Assembly (NCBI RefSeq): GCF_009932355.1
Contig: NZ_LEKU01000020.1
Coordinates: forward strand, 1 to 64,000
DNA: 64,000 nucleotides
Direction: 5' to 3'
Source of the DNA: Riemerella anatipestifer_E
GTDB taxonomy: Bacteria; Bacteroidota; Bacteroidia; Flavobacteriales; Weeksellaceae
The notes below the pieces were generated by a model. It worked only from the letters and a program-made list of their open reading frames with translations, did no database searches and was not told the origin of the DNA. Below are positions 8,467-16,862 of this stretch, one piece after another. Every line of letters starts with the position of its first letter. Within the stretch, counting starts at the first letter, position 1. Both the position numbers and the translations under genes were made by a program.

Positions 8467-8903
8467 TGAATAAGGAAAAGAAAAAGCTGTTTAGAAAAGT
8501 AAATACAACTACCTATGGTGTTCGTAATCACTTCGGGCAAGATTATAATAGAAGAGACGAAAATCAACAAGGTGGTAAAGGAAAAATGAAGAGAGGTGTA
8601 GAAAGAGGATTAGACTATACACCTCTCTTTAGGTTTTTGCTGTCAAAGGTAGGTTCAGATTGGGATAGTGTTTTTAGTGAGGCTAAATCACGACTTGATA
8701 AAACTGAGCCTATCTTTTGGATGGTAGCATTAACGGAAAATGAAAAGCAAGAGTTTGTGAGAATAGGAGAGTCTAGTTATTTTTCAGGGCTATTTGTTGA
8801 TGAAAACAACATTTTGCAAAAATGTGCGCCCGAATTAAATAAATCTAATATGCAAAAATTTTGCAATTGTTGTACTCATACTTTTAATGGTGAGGTGTAC
8901 TAG
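8466..8903 (+). CDS. Conserved-looking hypothetical protein, translationally coupled (145 aa)
   Basis: The ATG overlaps the stop of the carboxyltransferase (TAATG at 8464-8468). The first 50 residues are very basic and low in hydrophobics (KKKLFRKVNTTTYGVRNHFG, then a Gly/Lys-rich stretch), and probably disordered or nucleic-acid binding. Residues about 55-115 form a folded-looking block (GLDYTPLFRFLLSKVGSDWD followed by EPIFWMVAL). The C-terminus has four Cys (CAPEL, CNCC) and a His, a possible small metal site. No signal peptide or membrane segment. I cannot name a function. Confidence 0.7.
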   Translation: MNKEKKKLFRKVNTTTYGVRNHFGQDYNRRDENQQGGKGKMKRGVERGLDYTPLFRFLLSKVGSDWDSVFSEAKSRLDKTEPIFWMVALTENEKQEFVRIGESSYFSGLFVDENNILQKCAPELNKSNMQKFCNCCTHTFNGEVY

Positions 8904-8991
8904 GTTCGCTATTGGATAATTAAGTAATATTTTGTTTGGCTGAATTGATTTTTTGCTTAATTTGGTATCCTGTATCAGTTTGTTTATCAAA

Positions 8992-10761
8992 GTGAAAAAG
9001 CAAATTCTTTTTAGCCTTTTTATAAGTTTTTCATTAGGTGTCTTTTTGCAAGACCTTAATGGGTTTTCGTGGCAACAGCTCAATCTTATAGCTACATTAG
9101 GAGTTATTAGCCTTGGGTTAATTTGGGTAAAAGCAGATTGGTTAGTTCAAATTAGAATTTGGTTGCTCAATATCTTTTTTCTTTGTTTTGGAGTATTTAC
9201 TCATTACCTTAATTCGGAAAAGTCAGTTTTGTCGAGTGTTTCTAAAAAGGAAGAACTCGTTTTTAAAATTGAACAAAAGCTGAATTCAACGGTTAAAAAT
9301 AAACGCTATGAAATAACAGCATTTCATCAAAATCAACCTTTTAAAGCAGTTTTATCCGTTCCAAAAGATTTGGAAGAATTGGATTATAAACACTATTATC
9401 AATCTCAACTCAGTTTATATCCGTTGGAGTCTTCCAAAAATAATTACCAGTTTGATTATGCCAAATTTCAAGCAAGGAAAGGTGTTTATTATAGAGCTTA
9501 TGCTAAGGATTTACACAAAGCGCCAAAATCAGAGCTTACTTTCTCCGAAAAAATGAAACAATGGCGACTGGAACTCCTTAGTAATATAGATAAAAACGAA
9601 AAGCTTTCACAACAAACTAGAGCTTTCCTAAAAGGAATTGTTTTAGCTGATAGAACAGAGGTAGATGCAGAAACAAATACCAATTTTAGGAGAAGTGGTT
9701 TAACACATGTTTTAGCCATTTCTGGGTCGCATATTGCAATTATCTTTGGGGTGATCTATATGCTACTGAGTTTGATTGTGCCAGCAAAATTTAGGACAGG
9801 CGTAATATTGTTTAGCTTGGTGTTAATTTGGATTTTTGCTTGGTTTATCGGTTGGGGAAGTTCTGTTGTTAGGTCTTGTATTATGCTCACTGTTTATTTT
9901 GGTTTTGTTCTTTTGCAAAGAAAACCTCAAGTTTTGGACGCTTTAGCCTTAGCAGGACTGGGGATTCTGATGGTAGATACACAAGAATTGTTTTCGGTAG
10001 GGTTTCAGTTGAGTTTTTCTGCGGTGTTGGGGATTTATTGGTTTAATAAACCTATCATTCGTCTTTTTCCAAATCCTAAAAACAAAATTCAAAAACTATT
10101 ACTTTATACTTTTACTGTGTCCACGGCGGCACAACTTGGGACGCTACCTATTGTGATTTACTATTTTCATCAGTATTCGGCGTGGTCTATTTTGGCTAAT
10201 CTTGTAGTACTTCCTTTGATGGAAATTGTGATTATACTATCATTTTTAATGACAATCGTTTTTGGTTTAGGTATTTATTGGAGTTGGCTATCTTTTGCTT
10301 ATGATTGGCTGATTAAAGCGTTGCTATGGCTGATAGGTTTCTTTGGTAAAATAGAGCTAGGGTATTTTCAAGATATACCGTTGAGTATTTGGGAGATGGG
10401 AGCTTTGGCGGTAGGACTTTATTTTCTAAGAGAAATATTGGTTCGGTTTAGATGGAGAGGTTTTATGAAGTTGATGTTTTCTGTACTTTTATTTTTCGGG
10501 ATTAAAATGGGGTTAGATGTTAGAGCTTATCACGATAAAGAAGCGAGATGGCATTATCATTATCACACTAAAGTGTTCTCTGTTTTGGATAAAGGGAAAG
10601 TGTATTTTTGGGTGTCAGATAAAGATAATTTAGAGATGTTAGAAAGTTATCTCATAAAACCTTATGTGATTTCTAAAAGAGCTGAAAGTTATAAAGTAAA
10701 AATGATGTCTGAAGAAGTAAATGAGGTTATTTTTAATGGAAAAAGGTATCCGTCTCAATAG
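8992..10761 (+). CDS. ComEC/Rec2-family DNA uptake channel protein, lacking the C-terminal nuclease-like domain (589 aa)
   Basis: Polytopic inner-membrane protein with an N-terminal ComEC_N-type soluble region (about 60-190) between hydrophobic segments and the diagnostic competence block LTHVLAISGSHIAIIFG (about 236-252), followed by eight or so membrane segments. ComEC carries single-stranded DNA across the cytoplasmic membrane during natural transformation. The frame can be extended upstream to a TTG at 8953, but the GTG at 8992 gives a normal start (then KKQILFSLFISF) and is preferred. After the last membrane segment only about 80 residues remain, with no HxHxDH metallo-beta-lactamase motif, so it is the short two-domain form. 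No clear promoter or operon partner. Confidence 0.83.
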   Translation: MKKQILFSLFISFSLGVFLQDLNGFSWQQLNLIATLGVISLGLIWVKADWLVQIRIWLLNIFFLCFGVFTHYLNSEKSVLSSVSKKEELVFKIEQKLNSTVKNKRYEITAFHQNQPFKAVLSVPKDLEELDYKHYYQSQLSLYPLESSKNNYQFDYAKFQARKGVYYRAYAKDLHKAPKSELTFSEKMKQWRLELLSNIDKNEKLSQQTRAFLKGIVLADRTEVDAETNTNFRRSGLTHVLAISGSHIAIIFGVIYMLLSLIVPAKFRTGVILFSLVLIWIFAWFIGWGSSVVRSCIMLTVYFGFVLLQRKPQVLDALALAGLGILMVDTQELFSVGFQLSFSAVLGIYWFNKPIIRLFPNPKNKIQKLLLYTFTVSTAAQLGTLPIVIYYFHQYSAWSILANLVVLPLMEIVIILSFLMTIVFGLGIYWSWLSFAYDWLIKALLWLIGFFGKIELGYFQDIPLSIWEMGALAVGLYFLREILVRFRWRGFMKLMFSVLLFFGIKMGLDVRAYHDKEARWHYHYHTKVFSVLDKGKVYFWVSDKDNLEMLESYLIKPYVISKRAESYKVKMMSEEVNEVIFNGKRYPSQ

Positions 10762-10850
10762 CCTTTATGGTGTATTAAATATTTTATTTAGAAAGATTAT
10801 AAACTGTGTATTTCTGATGTTTCTCATTTTTAAGAAACTTAACATTTTTT

Positions 10851-10858
10851 TAACTTTG
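10851..10858 (+). promoter_or_regulatory. Candidate -7 box for sdhCAB
   Basis: TAACTTTG matches TAnnTTTG and ends 26 nt before the sdhC ATG; the -33 element is weak. Confidence 0.5.
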
Positions 10859-10884
10859 TGAAAATTTAAAATAATAAACTCAAT

Positions 10885-11553
10885 ATGGCAGGTTTAACAA
10901 GTTCTACGATTGGTAGAAAGTATGCAATGGCACTATCAGCAATATTTTTGTTAGTGTTTTTAGTGATGCACCTTTCGGTTAATATGCTTTCCGTTTTTAG
11001 CGAGAGTGCGTTTAACCAAGCGTCTTATTTTATGGGATACAATCCTTTTGTACAATTTTTAATGCAGCCAATTTTGATTTTTGCTGTGTTTTTTCATTTT
11101 GTGATGGGGTTTGTATTAGAAGCTAAAAATAACAAAGCTAGACCTGTGAAATACGCAGTGAATGGTGCTAAGGCTAACTCTTCGTGGATGTCTAGAAATA
11201 TGATTATTTCTGGAGCAGTTATTTTGGCATTTTTAGCACTTCATATGTATGATTTTTGGGTGCATGAGATGACTTACAAGTACATTCCTGGAGAAGGAGA
11301 TCCTAGCGATGTTGCTCGTTTTTGGGAAGAATTACACGAGAAGTTTTCTAACCCTGTTAGAGTGGCTTTTTATGTGGTTTCTTTTGTGCTTTTAGGGTTA
11401 CACTTAGCACACGGTTTCCAATCTTCGTTCCAGTCTATAGGAGCTAGACACCCTAAGTATACACCTTGTATTATGGCTTTAGGGAAGTGGTATTCTATCC
11501 TTATTCCACTAGGTTTTATATTTGTGGCAGTATTTCATTTCGTAACTCAATAA
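10885..11553 (+). CDS. sdhC: Succinate dehydrogenase / fumarate reductase cytochrome b subunit (222 aa)
   Basis: Membrane anchor of complex II with five hydrophobic segments and His residues positioned for heme b ligation (VMHLSVNM near 33, FFHFVMGF near 73, LHMYDFW near 115, LHLAHGF near 173). The single fused anchor subunit of about 220 aa, followed by the flavoprotein and then the iron-sulfur subunit, is the typical B-type complex II arrangement of Bacteroidota and epsilonproteobacteria. It passes electrons between the Fe-S subunit and menaquinone. Gap to sdhA is 62 nt, same strand, with no terminator between. Confidence 0.92.
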   Translation: MAGLTSSTIGRKYAMALSAIFLLVFLVMHLSVNMLSVFSESAFNQASYFMGYNPFVQFLMQPILIFAVFFHFVMGFVLEAKNNKARPVKYAVNGAKANSSWMSRNMIISGAVILAFLALHMYDFWVHEMTYKYIPGEGDPSDVARFWEELHEKFSNPVRVAFYVVSFVLLGLHLAHGFQSSFQSIGARHPKYTPCIMALGKWYSILIPLGFIFVAVFHFVTQ

Positions 11554-11615
11554 AATTTAGATTTTAAGTTTTTGTCAATTTAAAATTTAAATCATTTAAT
11601 TTAAAATATCTAAAA

Positions 11616-13628
11616 ATGAGTATATTAGATTCTAAAATTCCAGCAGGTCCATTGGCGGACAAGTGGAAAAATCATAAAAATCACATGAACCTAGTAGCCC
11701 CTAACAACCGTGATAAGATAGATGTTATCGTGGTAGGAACAGGGTTAGCAGGTGGTTCTGCTGCTGCTACTTTAGCGGAGCAGGGTTATAATGTGAAAGC
11801 ATTTTGTTATCAAGATTCTCCTAGAAGAGCTCACTCTATTGCGGCTCAAGGAGGTATTAACGCCGCTAAAAACTATCAAGGAGACGGAGACTCTATCTAC
11901 CGATTATTCTACGATACTATTAAAGGGGGAGACTACCGTGCTAGAGAGGCTAACGTTTATCGTCTAGCGGAAGTTTCTGCTAATATTATAGACCAATGTG
12001 TTTCTCAAGGAGTTCCTTTTGGTAGAGATTACGGAGGTCAATTGGATAACCGTTCTTTTGGTGGGGTTCAGGTGAAAAGAACTTTCTATGCTAAAGGACA
12101 AACAGGTCAGCAACTTCTACTAGGAGCTTATTCTGCGATGAGCCGTCAGATAGGTAAAGGTAGAATTAAAATGTACAACCGTCATGAAATGATGGAGTTG
12201 GTAATTGTTGACGGAAAAGCAAGAGGGATTATTGCGAGAAACCTAGTAACTGGAGAGATAGAAAGACACTCTGCACACGCAGTAGTTATTGCTTCTGGAG
12301 GTTATGGTAATGTTTATTTCCTTTCTACAAATGCTATGGGATCTAACTGTTCTGCAGCTTGGAAAATCCACAAGAAAGGAGCTTATTTTGCAAACCCTTG
12401 TTTCGTTCAGATACACCCTACTTGTATTCCTGTTCACGGAACACAGCAATCTAAACTGACGTTGATGTCTGAGTCTTTGAGAAACTCTGGTAGAATATGG
12501 GTTCCTAAAAAGATGGAGGATGCTGTAGCTATTAGAGAAGGTAAGCTAAGACCTGAAAATATCAAAGAAGAAGATAGAGACTACTATTTAGAGAGAAGAT
12601 ATCCAGCGTTTGGTAACTTAGTGCCTCGTGATGTGGCTTCTAGAGCAGCTAAAGAGCGTTGTGATGCTGGTTTTGGTATCGAAAATAACGAAACTAAGGA
12701 AGGTGTTTACCTAGACTTTTCTACCGAAATAATGAAGAAAGGTAAGGAAGCGGCTTTAGAAAGAAACCTACACAATCCTTCAGAGCAACAAATCTACGAT
12801 TTAGGTAAAGCTTGGGTAGAAGAAAAGTACGGAAACTTATTCCAAATGTATGAAAAGATTACAGCGGATAATCCGTATAAAACGCCAATGAAGATTTATC
12901 CAGCGGTACACTATTCTATGGGTGGTGTTTGGGTAGATTATAACTTGATGTCTACAATACCAGGTTGCTTTGTGATTGGAGAGGCTAACTTCTCAGACCA
13001 CGGTGCTAACAGGCTTGGAGCTTCTGCTCTAATGCAAGGTTTAGCAGATGGGTACTTCGTATTGCCTTATACAATAGCAGATTATCTTTCTGCGGATATT
13101 AGAACGGGGCAAATTCCTACAGATACACCAGCTTTTGAACAAGCAGAGAAAGAAATACAAGAGAAAGTTAATTTCTTTATCAATAATAACGGAACTCACT
13201 CTGTAGATTATTTCCATAAGAAATTAGGAAATGTAATGTGGAACAAGGTGGGTATGGCTAGAAATGAGCAAGGCTTGAAAGAAGCTATCCAAGAAATTGA
13301 AGAAATTAGAAAAGATTTCTGGCAAAATGTAAGAGTTCCAGGGGAAGCTAATGGTATGAACCCTGAACTAGAAAAGGCATTCCGTGTGGCGGATTTCTTA
13401 GAGCTAGGTCAGCTTATGGCAATGGATGCACTTAACAGAAACGAATCTTGCGGAGGACACTTCCGTGAAGAATACTCTACTCCAGACGGAGAAGCACAGA
13501 GAGATGATGAGAACTATAAGTATGCCGCAGTTTGGGAATACAAAGGAGAAGACATCAATCAGGAAGTCTTACACAAAGAAGAACTGGTTTACGAGAATAT
13601 AGAAGTGAAAACAAGAAGTTATAAATAA
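11616..13628 (+). CDS. sdhA: Succinate dehydrogenase / fumarate reductase flavoprotein subunit (670 aa)
   Basis: FAD-binding Rossmann motif VVGTGLAGGSAAATLAEQG near residue 40, the covalent-FAD histidine region in RRAHSIAAQGGINAA near 75, and active-site blocks HPTCIPVHG and RLGASALMQGLADG. Length 670 fits B-type enzymes. It oxidises succinate to fumarate in the TCA cycle (or the reverse under low oxygen) on the cytoplasmic face of the inner membrane. Middle gene of sdhCAB; 23 nt separate it from sdhB. Direction of the physiological reaction cannot be told from sequence alone. Confidence 0.95.
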   Translation: MSILDSKIPAGPLADKWKNHKNHMNLVAPNNRDKIDVIVVGTGLAGGSAAATLAEQGYNVKAFCYQDSPRRAHSIAAQGGINAAKNYQGDGDSIYRLFYDTIKGGDYRAREANVYRLAEVSANIIDQCVSQGVPFGRDYGGQLDNRSFGGVQVKRTFYAKGQTGQQLLLGAYSAMSRQIGKGRIKMYNRHEMMELVIVDGKARGIIARNLVTGEIERHSAHAVVIASGGYGNVYFLSTNAMGSNCSAAWKIHKKGAYFANPCFVQIHPTCIPVHGTQQSKLTLMSESLRNSGRIWVPKKMEDAVAIREGKLRPENIKEEDRDYYLERRYPAFGNLVPRDVASRAAKERCDAGFGIENNETKEGVYLDFSTEIMKKGKEAALERNLHNPSEQQIYDLGKAWVEEKYGNLFQMYEKITADNPYKTPMKIYPAVHYSMGGVWVDYNLMSTIPGCFVIGEANFSDHGANRLGASALMQGLADGYFVLPYTIADYLSADIRTGQIPTDTPAFEQAEKEIQEKVNFFINNNGTHSVDYFHKKLGNVMWNKVGMARNEQGLKEAIQEIEEIRKDFWQNVRVPGEANGMNPELEKAFRVADFLELGQLMAMDALNRNESCGGHFREEYSTPDGEAQRDDENYKYAAVWEYKGEDINQEVLHKEELVYENIEVKTRSYK

Positions 13629-13651
13629 TCTCCAATAAAAACAATAGTAAA

Positions 13652-14422
13652 ATGAGTGCAAAAAAAGGATTAAACCTGACTCTAAAAATTTGGAGACAGA
13701 AAAATAATAAATCAAAAGGGCAATTTGAAACTTATAAGATTTCTGATGTTTCTCCTGATTCGTCATTCTTGGAGATGTTAGATATGCTCAATGAAAATTT
13801 AGTAAACGAAGGTAAAGAGCCTGTTGCTTTTGACCACGACTGCCGTGAGGGTATTTGCGGTATGTGTTCGTTATACATCAATGGTAGAGCTCATGGTCCT
13901 GATACAGGGATTACAACTTGCCAGCTACATATGAGAATGTTTAAAGACGGTGAAACTATTCATATAGAGCCATGGAGAAGTGCTGCTTTCCCGGTAATTA
14001 AAGACTTGGTGGTAGATAGAAGTGCCTTTGATAGAATTATGGCTGCAGGAGGATTTATTTCTGTAAATACTTCTGGTAACACTACCGATGCTAACAGTAT
14101 CCCGGTACCTAAAGAAGATGCAGATAAAGCAATGGATGCTGCAGCTTGTATAGGATGTGGTGCTTGTGTGGCAACATGTAAAAACGGTTCTGCAATGCTA
14201 TTTGTGGGGGCTAAAGTATCTCAGTATGCACTATTGCCACAAGGTAGAGTAGAGGCTAAGAGAAGAGTTCTTAAAATGGTAGCAGCTATGGACGAGGAAG
14301 GCTTTGGTAACTGTTCTAACACTGGAGCTTGTGAAGTAGAATGTCCTAAAGGAATTTCTCTTGAAAACATTGCAAGAATGAACAGGGAGTTCCTATGTGC
14401 AACGCTTTCTAGTGCAGAATAA
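13652..14422 (+). CDS. sdhB: Succinate dehydrogenase / fumarate reductase iron-sulfur subunit (256 aa)
   Basis: The N-terminal ferredoxin-like domain has the [2Fe-2S] ligands in CREGICGMC with a later Cys in GITTCQL (about residues 68-95). The C-terminal domain has CIGCGACVATC (about 167-177) for [4Fe-4S] and CSNTGACEVECPKG (about 223-236) for the [3Fe-4S] centre. It links the flavin of SdhA to quinone at SdhC. Last gene of the operon; a strong terminator follows at 14447-14482. Confidence 0.95.
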   Translation: MSAKKGLNLTLKIWRQKNNKSKGQFETYKISDVSPDSSFLEMLDMLNENLVNEGKEPVAFDHDCREGICGMCSLYINGRAHGPDTGITTCQLHMRMFKDGETIHIEPWRSAAFPVIKDLVVDRSAFDRIMAAGGFISVNTSGNTTDANSIPVPKEDADKAMDAAACIGCGACVATCKNGSAMLFVGAKVSQYALLPQGRVEAKRRVLKMVAAMDEEGFGNCSNTGACEVECPKGISLENIARMNREFLCATLSSAE

Positions 14423-14446
14423 GACTTACAGTTTTTAAAATAAAAG

Positions 14447-14482
14447 AAAAATCGCTTTTTGTTATGAAAAGCGATTTTTTTA
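14447..14482 (+). terminator. Intrinsic terminator of sdhCAB
   Basis: Hairpin arms AAAAATCGCTTTT and AAAAGCGATTTTT followed by a T run. Confidence 0.88.
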
Positions 14483-14495
14483 TGTCGTTATCCAT

Positions 14496-14503
14496 TATAT
14501 TTG
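14496..14503 (+). promoter_or_regulatory. Candidate -7 box for dinB
   Basis: TATATTTG matches TAnnTTTG but ends only four bases before the proposed GTG start of dinB. If used, transcription would begin at or just after the start codon, implying a leaderless message or a later start. Confidence 0.45.
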
Positions 14504-14507
14504 TTTC

Positions 14508-15590
14508 GTGGAGCAGTTTTACAGAAAAATCATACACATAGATATGGACGCTTTCTATGCCTCTGTGGAGCAACGAGATTTCCCTGAGCTTAAAGGGAAG
14601 CCTGTGGCGGTAGGAGGAGAGCATAGAGGAGTCGTGGCTGCTGCAAGTTACGAAGCGAGAAAGTACGGCGTAAGGTCGGCGATGTCTAGTGTTGTAGCAA
14701 AGAAAAAATGCCCACAGATAATTTTTGTTAAACCTAGATTTCATAGGTATAAAGAAGTTTCCGAACAAATAAGAGCCATCTTTTTTGAATATACCGACTT
14801 GGTAGAGCCTCTTTCGCTAGACGAAGCATATTTAGATGTTACTCATAACAAAAAGGGCATAGCTTCGGCTAATTTAATAGCTAAAGAAATAGGACAAAAG
14901 ATATTTGAAGCCACTGGACTTACAGCCTCGGCGGGGATTTCGGTAAATAAATTTTTGGCTAAGGTAGCTTCTGATATCAATAAACCTAATGGGCAGAAAA
15001 CAATTCACCCAACTAAAGTGCTTTCCTTTTTAGAAAACCTTCCCATAGAACGGTTTTATGGGATAGGAAATGTAACGGCAAACAAAATGTACCAATTGGG
15101 AATTTATAAAGGCAAAGATTTAAAAGAAAAGTCTTTGGAGTATTTGGTAACTCATTTTGGAAAAATGGGAGGGCATTATTATGATATTGCCAGGGGCGTA
15201 CATAGAAGCGAAGTTAAACCTCATAGGATTGCCAAAAGTGTAGGGGTAGAACATACTTATGCAGATGATATTGATACCGAGCAAGATATAGATAAGCAAT
15301 TGATGAGATTAGCCCAAGAATTATACAGAAGGATAGAGAAAAAGAAAGTTAAAGGTAAATCGTTGACGCTTAAAATAAAGTATAAAGATTTTTCACTTTT
15401 TACGCGTTCCAAAACTCAAGATTGGTATTTTGAAACAGAGGGAGAAATGTATCAAACTGCTCGTTTTTTGTGGAGTCTTCGCCCTTATGATAAAGCCATT
15501 CGGCTTTTGGGATTGTCTTTGTCTAGTTTGAATACGCCATCTCAGAAAAAAGTTTATGTACAACTCAAAATTCCATTTAAGGATTTGTAA
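14508..15590 (+). CDS. dinB: DNA polymerase IV, Y family (360 aa)
   Basis: Translesion polymerase. Palm/finger motifs HIDMDAFYASVEQRD near residue 10 and EPLSLDEAYLDVT near 100 supply the three catalytic acidic residues; GISVNKFLAKVASD near 145 is the conserved finger/thumb block; helix-hairpin-helix region GIGNVTANKMYQLG near 185; C-terminal little finger from about 235. The proposed start is GTG; the next in-frame Met (MDAFYAS) is inside the catalytic motif and too late, so GTG is preferred. Upstream of recA on the same strand, but recA has its own promoter. Confidence 0.92.
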   Translation: MEQFYRKIIHIDMDAFYASVEQRDFPELKGKPVAVGGEHRGVVAAASYEARKYGVRSAMSSVVAKKKCPQIIFVKPRFHRYKEVSEQIRAIFFEYTDLVEPLSLDEAYLDVTHNKKGIASANLIAKEIGQKIFEATGLTASAGISVNKFLAKVASDINKPNGQKTIHPTKVLSFLENLPIERFYGIGNVTANKMYQLGIYKGKDLKEKSLEYLVTHFGKMGGHYYDIARGVHRSEVKPHRIAKSVGVEHTYADDIDTEQDIDKQLMRLAQELYRRIEKKKVKGKSLTLKIKYKDFSLFTRSKTQDWYFETEGEMYQTARFLWSLRPYDKAIRLLGLSLSSLNTPSQKKVYVQLKIPFKDL

Positions 15591-15639
15591 TTCAGTTGAT
15601 TGTTTGTGTTGGTAAAATGAGATGATGAATATGATATTA

Positions 15640-15668
15640 TTGTAGTCTAATTCTTTTTTGTATTTTTG
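15640..15668 (+). promoter_or_regulatory. recA promoter (TTG-N18-TATTTTTG)
   Basis: TTG at 15640-15642, 18 nt spacer, TATTTTTG at 15661-15668, and the ATG 18 nt further. This is a close match to the Bacteroidota housekeeping promoter. No LexA-type palindrome was recognised. Confidence 0.75.
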
Positions 15669-15686
15669 GGGTAAATTATATTAACA

Positions 15687-16718
15687 ATGGCAAAGACTGA
15701 AACAACAAGTCCTAACGATGATAAAAAAAAGGCATTAGCAGCCGTATTAGAAAAACTAGATAAAACCTATGGTAAAGGTACCGTTATGAAACTAGGTGAT
15801 GGTACGGTAGACCATAATATAGAGGTTATTCCGTCAGGTTCTTTAGGGCTAGATTTGGCTTTAGGGGTAGGTGGTTATCCTAGGGGTAGGATTGTAGAAA
15901 TCTACGGTCCAGAGTCTTCTGGTAAAACTACATTAACGCTTCACGCAATTGCAGAAGCTCAAAAAGCAGGAGGAACTGCAGCATTTATAGATGCAGAACA
16001 CGCTTTTGATATGCACTATGCTGAAAAATTAGGCATCAATCTAGAAGAGCTTATCGTGTCTCAACCAGATAATGGAGAGCAGGCATTAGAAATTGCAGAT
16101 AGCCTTATCCGTTCTGGTGGGGTGGATATTGTGGTGGTAGACTCTGTGGCGGCACTTACGCCTAAAGCAGAGATTGATGGAGATATGGGGGATTCTAAAA
16201 TGGGGCTTCACGCAAGATTGATGTCTCAAGCACTTAGAAAGTTAACCTCTTCTATTTCTAAAACAAAATGTACTGTAATTTTCATCAATCAGTTGAGAGA
16301 CAAAATTGGGGTGATGTTTGGTAGTCCTGAAACAACAACGGGAGGTAACGCTCTTAAATTCTATGCTTCTGTAAGGATAGATATCAGACGCTCGTTGAGT
16401 GATACAGGTAAGATTAAAGACAAGTCTGGCGAGGTTATAGGTAACCGAACTAAAGTAAAAGTGGTTAAAAATAAAGTAGCTCCACCATTTAAGAGTGCTG
16501 AATTTGACATTATGTACGGAGAAGGCGTGTCTAAAGTTGGTGAGATTTTAGATGTGGCTACAGATTTAGATATTATCCAAAAGAGTGGTTCTTGGTTCAG
16601 CTATCAGGATACAAAATTGGGACAAGGGCGTGATACGGTAAAAGAACTCATCAAAGATAATCCTGAACTCGCAGAAGAGCTAGAAGCAAAAATCAGAGAA
16701 AAATTACAAGCTAAATAG
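15687..16718 (+). CDS. recA: Recombinase A (343 aa)
   Basis: Strand-exchange ATPase for homologous recombination and the SOS response. Walker A GPESSGKTTL near residue 72, Walker B IVVVDSVAAL near 150, L2 loop region and the FINQLRDKIGVMFGSPETT block near 210-228, and a C-terminal acidic/helical tail. Full length for the family. Own promoter upstream and terminator downstream, so monocistronic. Relevant to the window because the inverted modules at 29-32 kb and 52-54 kb would be substrates for it. Confidence 0.97.
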   Translation: MAKTETTSPNDDKKKALAAVLEKLDKTYGKGTVMKLGDGTVDHNIEVIPSGSLGLDLALGVGGYPRGRIVEIYGPESSGKTTLTLHAIAEAQKAGGTAAFIDAEHAFDMHYAEKLGINLEELIVSQPDNGEQALEIADSLIRSGGVDIVVVDSVAALTPKAEIDGDMGDSKMGLHARLMSQALRKLTSSISKTKCTVIFINQLRDKIGVMFGSPETTTGGNALKFYASVRIDIRRSLSDTGKIKDKSGEVIGNRTKVKVVKNKVAPPFKSAEFDIMYGEGVSKVGEILDVATDLDIIQKSGSWFSYQDTKLGQGRDTVKELIKDNPELAEELEAKIREKLQAK

Positions 16719-16740
16719 AGCATTTAATTAAAATAAAGCT

Positions 16741-16774
16741 AAAAACTCCGAGTAGAATCATCGGAGTTTTTTTA
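16741..16774 (+). terminator. Intrinsic terminator of recA
   Basis: Arms AAACTCCGA and TCGGAGTTT with a T run after. Confidence 0.87.
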
Positions 16775-16816
16775 TGTTTGATGAGGACTTTATTTAGGAT
16801 AAATCTTTCATTAAGA

Positions 16817-16847
16817 TTGTCTACATCATTCATTTATTATAACTTTG
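16817..16847 (+). promoter_or_regulatory. pyrG promoter (TTG-N20-TAACTTTG)
   Basis: TTG at 16817-16819 and TAACTTTG at 16840-16847 with a 20-nt spacer, 15 nt before the ATG at 16863. The possible upstream TTG start at 16845 is part of this -7 box, which argues against it. Confidence 0.75.
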
Positions 16848-16862
16848 CACAAACCTAAACTA

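Noticed and set aside
16845..16862. TTG-initiated extension of CTP synthase
   Set aside because: The TTG is part of the -7 box TAACTTTG; the ATG at 16863 matches the usual MSKKNTKY-like start.
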